Source: Telopea speciosissima
Taxonomy: Eukaryota > Streptophyta > Magnoliopsida > Proteales > Proteaceae
Length of the DNA: 64,000 bases
Direction of reading: 5' to 3'
Assembly: GCF_018873765.1 (NCBI RefSeq)
Contig: NC_057923.1
Span: 8,754,413-8,818,412, forward strand
Shown here: positions 55,801 through 64,000 of the stretch, in pieces
Layout: every line of letters starts with the position of its first letter
Position numbering within the stretch: position 1 is the first letter of the stretch
Program-made: the position numbers and the translations under genes
Notes under the pieces: generated by a model
What the model was told of the DNA's origin: nothing
The model's input: only the letters and a program-made list of their open reading frames with translations
Databases searched by the model: none

Positions 55801-57167
55801 TGAAATTAATACAATCCCTGATCGCATTGGAGAAATCGTGGAATCCCAGAGAGCACACCTGAAGGAACTTTGCCGTTCAGCCCGAGTCAAGGAGCAGCTT
55901 TAGAAGCAGCAGCTGTCGAACCCGGATGACCGGATAGAATGGAGAAACTGACTCGGTCGACCAGAATGAGTTAGTCCAGAATCTTCATACCCTACCTAAG
56001 CAATTCTTTCTTCTTTGGAACGGATCTTCTTAGTGCATGGTTGGCAGCCATGGCAGAGGAGAAGATGAGTACGTTCTATGCGCTGATTACGGAGAACTGC
56101 TTAGGGAGAACTGCTGATGGTGCAACAGGTTATAAGTTAAGTTGGCTCATTTAATTCAAATAGTTAAATTATGTGCTTTGTCAAGAGGAGAATGAATCTG
56201 ATTCTTTTTATCGTGTAGATTTTCTAAACTCATGTGGTTTGCAGACATGGTTCTAAGTATCGGTATCGGTATCGGTATTATACATGCGATAGGTACCAAT
56301 TTTGTTAGCCACTGATATCGATACTGTGCCGATACCGTATTGATAGCACGGTATGGACAAGGAATAAAATGGTCAGAAAACTCATTTTTTAATAAAATTT
56401 GGAGGTAATTTTGTCCGATGCAATCGATCCAGGCCGATACCGTATCGTTTTCACATCGTTTTTAGGATTTACCGATACCCATTCGGATACCGTGCACCAA
56501 AACCATGTTTGCAGAGCCCTTGAGTATAAAAAAACTAAAGATTTTTTGTGTTGCCTCTCTTCTTCATCTTTTTCAGTCTTTTCTCTTGATAGATCTGCTC
56601 AACATAGAATTTTTGCTCTTGCTGCTATTACCTTTTACTTTATAAGGAATACTCGAAATCAAGGTTTCCTGTTTTTGTTTGTCATAAAAAAAATAAATAA
56701 ATAAACCGAATGGTTCCTGGAAAATGAGAATAAATATTTCCTTGGAAATAATCATAACAATGTCAATTACTACCTCAACAATCATGCAAGTAAAGTTGAA
56801 GAAGGCCTGGGAGATTGAAACCTGTCCTCGTCAACAACTGTACATTCAAAAATATATATAACTTGAATTCTTTCGGTTTCCCTCTCCTCTTTTTTCCATT
56901 TTCTGATTTTTTTTTAATTGCTTCAACAATGTCTATATGGACGAGAAGAAAGCAAAGATGTCACGACTAGATCACCGTAGTCACCATGAGTAACTCTCAA
57001 GCTCAACTATTCTCTCTCTGCAACTTCCCCAATGTTTGATGCTGGTTCCATTGGTTGAACTTCAACCCATCGCTTCTATAGTAATAAATACAAATTGAGA
57101 CATGCAGAAAAGCAAACAAGCTTGATCAGCATTTTACAAAGTGAAAAAGGTTACATTATCTTGGCTG
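55801..57167. other. Spacer between MYB remnant and DUF1336 gene
   Basis: From 55800 to 56130 the DNA is less AT-rich; a short frame at about 56069 (MAEEKMSTFYALITENCLGR) is not recognised. The hAT-like MITE at 56246 and the 3' flank of the minus-strand DUF1336 gene fill the rest. Confidence 0.35.
56246..56507. mobile_element. hAT-like MITE, 262 bp
   Basis: Exact 8-bp duplication TTTGCAGA at 56238-56245 and 56508-56515. Ends CATGGTTCTAAGTATCGG and CAAAACCATG are inverted repeats. The left arm continues as (GGTATC)n-like repeats and the right arm has CGATACCCATTCGGATACCG. Confidence 0.85.
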
Positions 57168-60100
57168 TTATTGTGGCGAAAGGGGTTCTTGACCCAACCC
57201 CAATTGATGATAATTTGGGTAGTCAATCCCATTCAACCTAACACAACACAAGATCTGCTCTGGCAAGTCTTCAGCCTTGTTGCCCTGTGCCACCAAAAAA
57301 ATGTAACACAGCATTGATGAACAACAGATTATAAACTCAGAAGCAATTTAAACTTGTTATGAATCTCAAATGGAAAATTTTACCTGAATTGTCAGGCCAA
57401 AATCCAATACGCAGAGCTTCAGTCTGTCTTGGAATGCTTCAAAACCTTTCCTAGAGATATAACTGAATCTGTGCATATCCAAATCAATCTCGAAGTAGTT
57501 TTCACCCTGTACAAGATTTCAGGGTAGTCATGCTAGTGAGGAATATACAGAGATAACAGCAACTATTTTCTAGTGTTCTTTTAAGTTCAGTATTTCTTGA
57601 CTTGCTTGTATTGACTGAATTATGGTCATGATATTCCCAAAAGCAGCATGTAAACATTAGAAGGGAAATTTTTTTTTTTTTTTTGGGGTGGGGGCGCTGG
57701 GGTGGGGTGAGATGAGAGGTAAAGGAGGATGTGATGCTACTATTTTTAATTTTATCCAAAAATGACTCCATGACCTACAAGCAAATCCCTAGAGAGTTGA
57801 CAAATAAATAAAAAGCAAGTGCAAGATAAGGTAGCAATCAGACAATTGAATTCTGCAGAAAAAATGGAGGGATCCCAAACTGTTAGTTGGCTACATTAGC
57901 CAGACTGCCTTTAATAATTGGTGACCAATTTAATGCAAAATAGTAGAAAAGATAGCTACACATGAATGCAATATTATTGACAACACAATTTCTATTACAA
58001 CATTCCTGACCAGGACAAGAACAGATTTATATATATATAAAACTCCAATAACACACTCCGAGGACTAGGGGTGTAAATGAATAGCCGAAATCCGTGTCCA
58101 TATCCGTTTAGCACTATCCGAATCCATCCAAAAGCTAAACGGATGCGGATGCGGATAGGCTATAGCTATCCAAAAAGCTATATTTACATGTAAACGGATA
58201 AAATATCTGATCCGTATCCGTGTCCGTATCCATTTAGCACTATCCGAATCCGTCCAAAAGCTAATCGGATGCGGATGCGAATGCGGATATAACACTATCC
58301 AAGTCGAATCCAATCCGTTTACATCCCTACCGAGGACCACAGGTTTCAAATCAGATTTACAATTTTACATGCGAATACCCAAAGTTTTAATCGCAACTTG
58401 ACTCACTTCAGTTTTTCTCAACTGTCCCAAGCAATTAGATTTGAAGATATTTTCTTTTTAGTCTCACAGAATAGGTCTGGCCCAACCTGAGTTGCTTTGA
58501 ATTTTATGCTTCTATTTTTTTTTTTTAAAGATGCTTTGAATTTATGCATGTCACTAAATTGGCCGCCGCTTTGAGCAGAATTTGGAAGAAGCCTCAACAA
58601 TGATAAGATGCCCAAGAGAGAATGGGGATCTCGGGAGGCAAGAGGCAGGTCAAATGATCTTATTGTGATATGAATGCAAGAAGGAACTGTTCATGCCATT
58701 CTGGATGTAATAAATGAATAATTTGTTGGAATCCCCTACATCCTTGAGCTGCCTCTTCAAGACAAAACAAAGCTTTAGAGGATATATTCATCTTGGGGCA
58801 AAGAATATACAAAATGATCTAAATTCTCACTGTTAACAATCGGAACTGAATTGTAGTCCTCAAGGAATTAAAATATAGAAGAGAGCATTTCAGCCCATGT
58901 TTAGACCAATGATACTTTGTCACCCTATCTCTCACAAGGAAGGCAACTAAATGTTACTTCCTATGAGGTAAAGGACAAGGAAGATTCAAACTCAACGCAA
59001 TTAAACCATATACAACAAAGAGTTGGGGGGGGGGGGGGGAAGAGGGGGAGGGAACACCATTAGGATCTGAATTGTCATGAAAAGCAAAACTGTAGCTTTA
59101 CAAATCACAGTATAGCAATCTGACTGAGAAAACATAAGCTTACCAAGTAAAATTCATGCTGAGGACGTGAAAGAACAGGTTTTTCATTGTAAGCATGCAT
59201 AAGCTTCCTCTCAGCTGCACTTAAATGAAGATCATCCACATTTACTACACGACCCAAGATCTTTAACCTTTCCCGGAAGGGAACTATGGTATCTACAGGG
59301 AAACCTTTGACTTTTTCTACTTCATCATCAATTATCCTCTGTTCAAAAACAAATATTGACATAAACCAATAAATGCACTGAGAATCAGGAATAGATAAAT
59401 AAACCAAAAATAATCTTTCCTTTTCCAATATGAGAAACAAATAAATGTCATGTGTCTTGCACCAACAACAACAGGTAATACTTACAATAACATTCCAAAC
59501 ATACATGCTTCAGAAACTAGCCACATGAATAAATTAATATTGCTCCATTAGAACCAACAGGATAGATTGAGAAGTACCTTGCTAAATAGCAATAGGTATT
59601 AAAGATATGAAGCAGAGAAACTCAAAATTACAGAGGTTCTGCCTTACTCTGATATTTTCTTGGAAGTGAGGAGGAAGTTCTTTAGCATAACTATTAGAAA
59701 GCCGAAAGTACAATACAAAACTCATCCCTTCGCCATCTGTCTCACTTTGAAAAATTGTGGTAGGATATAATGGAATCTGCAGAAACCAAAATAGCACAAC
59801 AGCATTAGTAATAGTGGTAGTCTCTTTGTGGGTAATGTACTCTTTATTTGACAATTTGAGATATGACAATATTTCCCACATATAAGAAGTAATAAATTCA
59901 AGTGAGACAAATAGAGAAAACCGAGAAGAGTGAAAAAGCACTGGAAGTTGATGATATGAATACCTGAATATTTACAACAAGAATTGGTGGTAATTTGCCA
60001 GATGAATAATTTATAGGAGGGAGCTCCACAAACCGAGCGATATGATCAATTTTCCTCGGTGACAAGAATACATCAACACCCAACGGAGAATAAGCCGCAT

Positions 60101-61830
60101 AATTTGGAGCGAATTCCTTCTTTTTGTCCCTGACAGAGGTATTACATGGATGAGAAAATAAGAAAAGAATTGATAAGAGTTCAGATACTAAATGGAAGTA
60201 TGGTTTATATGTTTGATATAACTGATAGAAAACATAACCAAAAGAAAACTGTTCCTCTTACCTTAAATAATTCTCTCCCCGGACTTTGAAGGTACCAGGG
60301 TCAACATATGACCAACAATCAAACATTTGCTTCTCTACTGGGCAGAATGGAACTTGGGAACCTGCTATAGGTCTTTGCAGAAGCATCTTTGAGGATACTG
60401 AAACAGAAACATAGAAGGAAAAATATGAGTTACCTTCATTTAAGGCTTGTCTGCTAATCCAGCCTGCTACAAGGCCTACCAACATATCACAGCTTATAAA
60501 AATCGAGGCCCACAAATTATCTGTATGATTCATGTGAAACCATATATATTTAACAACCTAAAAGATGGATACTAAATTACTAACACATGGTTGACGAAAA
60601 CTATCAGAGCAATTAAGAGAATAATAGTTTAGGCCTTTCCACATGTATACATGACAAATGATAATTTCGCAGTCAGCACAAGGTGAACGCTCGCATCTTG
60701 AATTTCAGTAGCAACCAGTGTAAACAACCACATAAAATAGTTAGAGCGCAACAGGTTAGATTTATGTTTGACTAACAACCAAATATCAAAATAAATGGAA
60801 GCACTCACATATTTCAGGATTGGGATGTCCTTCCTTCAATTTGAAGGAAAGTTTTGAAGCAGACTTTTTCCTTGCACTTGGGGGACCAGGGCTCAAGGAC
60901 CTTCTCTTTTCAATAGAGGGGACAGTGGAAGCGAGACAAGGCAAGCAGGTGTTTGGAAGAATTCCACAATTGTCCATTATTCCTCCCTCTCTGCCAGAAC
61001 TTTCATCCACAGAGAGGCTAGAGACTTCGTCAAGGGAGATAGAAGACTTTCCTCCACTTAAAGGGCCATGAGGTTTGGCTTGGGAGTCAGCATCATCAGA
61101 ATGCATGACCCGAGTACTTGCATTTTTAGCAACTTCACTCACAGAATGGCATGCTGAATTTCCATTTAACGGTTCCCCTGGCTTATGTTTCCGATCAGTT
61201 GACAGAATGCTTGGATGATTGCCATTACAGTCATGAGCAGTATCTCTCAGAGATGAAATTCTTGAGACAGATGCACTCTCAGAGCCATTTAATGACAAAG
61301 CATCTGCAGAAGGTAGACAAATCATGCACATCAACAAGTGGTTTCCCAAAAGTTAAGGCTAAGTTGGTCAGAGTAGGAAAGGGAAAGTAAGGTGTGGTGA
61401 AGGCATGAAGGGAAAGGATAAAAGAAAAATAAGCATTTTCCACCACTTCCCAACTACCATCAGGAGGATGATGTGAATTTTGAAAAAAAACAAATAGTGG
61501 AGTTTTTTGCTTTTCATTTTCCATGTTGCAGTCGGGTTGGATTTTCAACAGATAAGTTTTAGAAAGTTTGATGGACAAATGGAAAAGGCATGATTAAGAT
61601 CTTCTTTCACAACCAAACATATCAAAAGTTACTATTCAAAAGAAAACAGTACAACATCCCCCCATTTCTTGTTATTTCCTCATTCCACTTCCAACTAAAC
61701 ACACTATAAAAGAGACTTTTATGCATGGTGAGCTTCACAGTCATACCATCAGCAACACTTTGGAAATCGTCATCACAGTCGGACTCAAATATTGCAACAG
61801 AGTCAAACCACGCCTCCTCAGTGCTTCCGG
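57168..61830 (-). CDS. DUF1336 (EDR2 C-terminal-like) protein, 5' end outside window
   Basis: Eight exons in transcript order: 61747-61830, 60809-61303, 60262-60397, 59964-60129, 59648-59776, 59144-59338, 57384-57506, 57168-57284. Phases are consistent and give 481 complete codons including the stop, plus a split first codon. The first visible exon begins within the family motif [11 protein letters not shown] and continues [12 protein letters not shown]. Exon two is Ser-rich and contains [20 protein letters not shown]. The DUF1336 domain follows: [108 protein letters not shown]. The protein ends near [17 protein letters not shown]2 itself is a negative regulator of disease resistance; members like this one lack its PH and START domains and are mostly uncharacterised. 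The missing first exon, usually encoding a basic N-terminus, should lie beyond 64000. Confidence 0.88.
58066..58329. mobile_element. hAT-like MITE, 264 bp, in an intron
   Basis: Exact 8-bp duplication CCGAGGAC at 58058-58065 and 58330-58337. Ends TAGGGGTGTAAATG and GTTTACATCCCTA are inverted. The interior is periodic (ATCCGTATCCGTGTCCGTAT, GGATGCGGATGCGGATA). It lies in the intron between DUF1336 exons 57384-57506 and 59144-59338. Confidence 0.87.
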
Positions 61831-64000
61831 CTGATGTCATCACATTTTTACAGAAACCATGTCAGCATGATAAGTAAGCAAAAAAAAATAACATATTGGG
61901 TACTAGAAATAAGTTGCACAAGAATCACATGCATCTTGGTATTGATATTAACTGATGATAATATGCAGAGAAACGTTAACTAAAAACAGCGATGCTGACA
62001 AAAGGATTTAAAGAACAACCTTTTACCCTCAATGACTATCACATTGTGAAACTAAAAGTGGGAGTGTACAAATCTGCTTGAGATGATAGTAAAATTATTT
62101 AAACAAATAAGGTGAAAATGATTAATACATTGGTAAAATTAAACTCCAACATCCCTTGAGTCCTGCAGTAAATTGGCAGCAAGGATTACTTGTTTTAACT
62201 TATTTACATAAGGCAGAAAATTCATCTCTGAGATGTTAAGTGGTGCACTTTCAACTCCCTGGTTACTTATTAACAAATCCATTAGTGATGATCTTCACTG
62301 GTAAAACCTTTTAGGCTCCACACACCAGATTTTGGAGCTTAATTGCATCTATGGCGGCTAACGTACAATATGCGCTAACCACTAACCAAGCAATTAGAAG
62401 AATAAATTTCCATGCCTTCTTCCTTAAAAACTTCAAACCTACAGATAGTGATGCCAAAAATGATCACATAGAGTACCGCATCCCCCCTCCCAACCAAAAC
62501 AAAAAAAAAAAAAACAAACAGAAGGTAAACTGATGCATTGCACAGATAGGGATATCAAAAGGCAAATTGACACCTACTGAGCAAAGGAATCAACATCTAA
62601 AGTCTAGGAATGACAATATCAAGCTTCCTGGTATCCAAGGCCTCTCCAACGAAACCATATGTCTCAAAGCTCTCAGCCTTGGTGGAAGAGAGTAAAGGGA
62701 ACACATTCTCCTACAGATGTTACTTGAGGAAGATCAAAGAGACGCCTTCTGCTCTCTGAAGAGTTGTTCCCCCTCTTCATCATCAGTTTTCCCTCAAAAA
62801 TCATTTGTATCTTGAAAAAGTTCCCCAGCAAATCAATTACCCAACAAAGATACTCCAAGATGCCTCCATCAACTCTCCCATCCTTGAAAAAATAGAAAGG
62901 TCAATGGTTTCAGGTGTTGGAGAGGTCTGAATACAACAACAACAACAAACTCAACCTTATCCCAACTTAATGGGGTCGGCTACATGGATCCAAACAAAAC
63001 AAAGTAGGGAAAACTGAGTTCTAACTAAAAAGAGAAAGAAGAGGGGGGAAAAGAGGAATGGGGAAAGAGATGAGAGATGAAAAATGGGGAGGTCTGAATG
63101 CTATAAGTAATTATCTGGGCAGGACTGAGGTGCTGAACTTGTTGCTTTTGGTTGTTGTAGCTGAAAACACCATACCAAAAAAAAAACCCAAGGGAAGAAC
63201 TAGTGAGACAAGAAACTGCAGTTTCTACAAGCTATTCAATATAACTATTTTATTATGTACTATGAAGTCTCCTTTAAAAGATGATAACTTAAATGAATGT
63301 TTTCCTTCCCCTAGTCCCATATAACCTAAAAAGGAAAACCCTGGCTCCCAGAGTAGGATTTCATCAACTACCCCATCTAACTCTTCATTTGACCATGGAT
63401 CAGCTTATCAGCCAAGAATCACAGAAGTTTTTTTTAAACAAAAAGGACGGATTAAACTTTCTCACAAATATCCATAAAAAACATTAGATCTATATAATAG
63501 ATAGTCTGAATTTAATAGTAAAAATTTTGTTAGGTTTTACAAATATACTACATTAGAGCATCTTTGCAAGAGGTAACAATTAAATCAAAACAATTAAGTT
63601 AAAAACACATCAGCTTGATGAGATCAAACAACGTTGCACTGAACACAGCTCAACTTGCAAGTTTCAGAAGAGAAATAATATACTTATAATGTATTTTCAA
63701 GTTTTCTGAGTAACCGGATGAGCCAGTCGAGGTAATTCTACAAGCTGATGTTATCAATCATAGTGAAAAGTTCTTGAACATAACTAATTTTCTTGATTCT
63801 AAGGTTCAGTAAAAGCAATGTTTTTAGAATTTAATATACACCAATAATTATTTGTGAACAGCAACATTATTATGTTTCCACTGAAACACAAAAGATCAAA
63901 AAAATTAGCATCATATTAAAATTCATAACAGGACTCCCACATATAATATTCAGGAAAGGAAGGTGGACAAGAAAAGGTATGATGATCATTTCTCCGCAAA
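61831..64000 (-). other. Presumed long first intron of the DUF1336 gene
   Basis: No exon encoding the family N-terminus (MGxCVS-like start, basic KRR stretch) was found here on the minus strand, so this 2.2 kb is probably intron. A minus-strand frame at 62858-62673 (KRGNNSSESRRRLFDLPQVT) is not recognised. Poly-A and poly-C tracts occur near 62480-62515. Confidence 0.45.
62932..62992 (-). mobile_element. RTE-type LINE 3' tail
   Basis: On the minus strand this reads GGATCCATGTAGCCGACC, then CCATTAAGTTGGGATAAGG and a (TTG)n tail. It is the same 3' end as the fragment in the prolyl 4-hydroxylase intron, with the expected (TTG)n terminus. Only about 60 bp are present. Confidence 0.72.

Noticed and set aside
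1-64000. tRNA, rRNA, CRISPR arrays or bacterial-type operons
   Set aside because: No tRNA A/B boxes with clover-leaf pairing, rRNA segments or regularly spaced repeats were noticed by eye; the repeats seen are MITEs, LTRs, LINE tails and microsatellites.

Overview
The window is nuclear DNA of a flowering plant. The evidence is spliced genes with GT-AG introns, plant-specific families (a TDF1/MYB35-type R2R3-MYB, arabinogalactan-protein galactosyltransferase, thaumatin-like protein, DUF1336 protein), AT-rich intergenic DNA, and very dense small inverted-repeat transposons. The species cannot be named from sequence alone. A woody dicot or early-diverging angiosperm fits the protein similarities, but this is only an impression.

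Layout. 0.1-1.7 kb: intronless BCS1-type AAA-ATPase (minus). 1.8-12.9 kb: transposon-rich spacer with nested MITEs and a broken Copia-type LTR element. 12.9-13.8 kb: two-exon thaumatin-like protein (minus). 14.8-19.4 kb: seven-exon hydroxyproline O-galactosyltransferase of the GALT2-6 group (minus). 19.4-34.1 kb: gene desert packed with MITEs, plus a scrap of an AGC-type protein kinase. 34.1-40.8 kb: eight-exon prolyl 4-hydroxylase with a C-terminal ShKT domain (plus), whose fourth intron is 4.45 kb and holds an RTE LINE tail. 42.3-44.3 kb: intronless secreted leucine-rich-repeat protein (plus). 45.3-55.8 kb: three head-to-tail copies of a TDF1/MYB35-like gene. The first is broken by an 8-nt gap in the R2 repeat, the second is whole (391 codons), and the third is a collapsed remnant; between copies two and three lie a degenerate PPR fragment, a 1.6-kb GGGAAA-ended element and an old LTR. 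57.2-61.8 kb and beyond: the 3' eight exons of a DUF1336 (EDR2 C-terminal-like) gene (minus) whose first exon must lie past the right edge.

The genes do not form one pathway. Two (prolyl 4-hydroxylase and GALT) act in succession on hydroxyproline-rich cell-wall glycoproteins, but their proximity may be chance. The TDF1-like cluster is the most biologically interesting gene region, because TDF1 controls tapetum and pollen development in model plants.

The most striking non-gene feature is the transposon landscape. At least thirteen short elements share GGGAAA-type ends, several with about 9-bp target duplications. A set of near-complete hairpins has exact 9-bp duplications. A separate hAT-like series has exact 8-bp duplications and GGTNCGG- or ATCCG-like periodic interiors. 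Two hAT-like copies are inserted inside GGGAAA-ended elements. All exon boundaries were placed by eye from splice consensus, reading frame and family knowledge.
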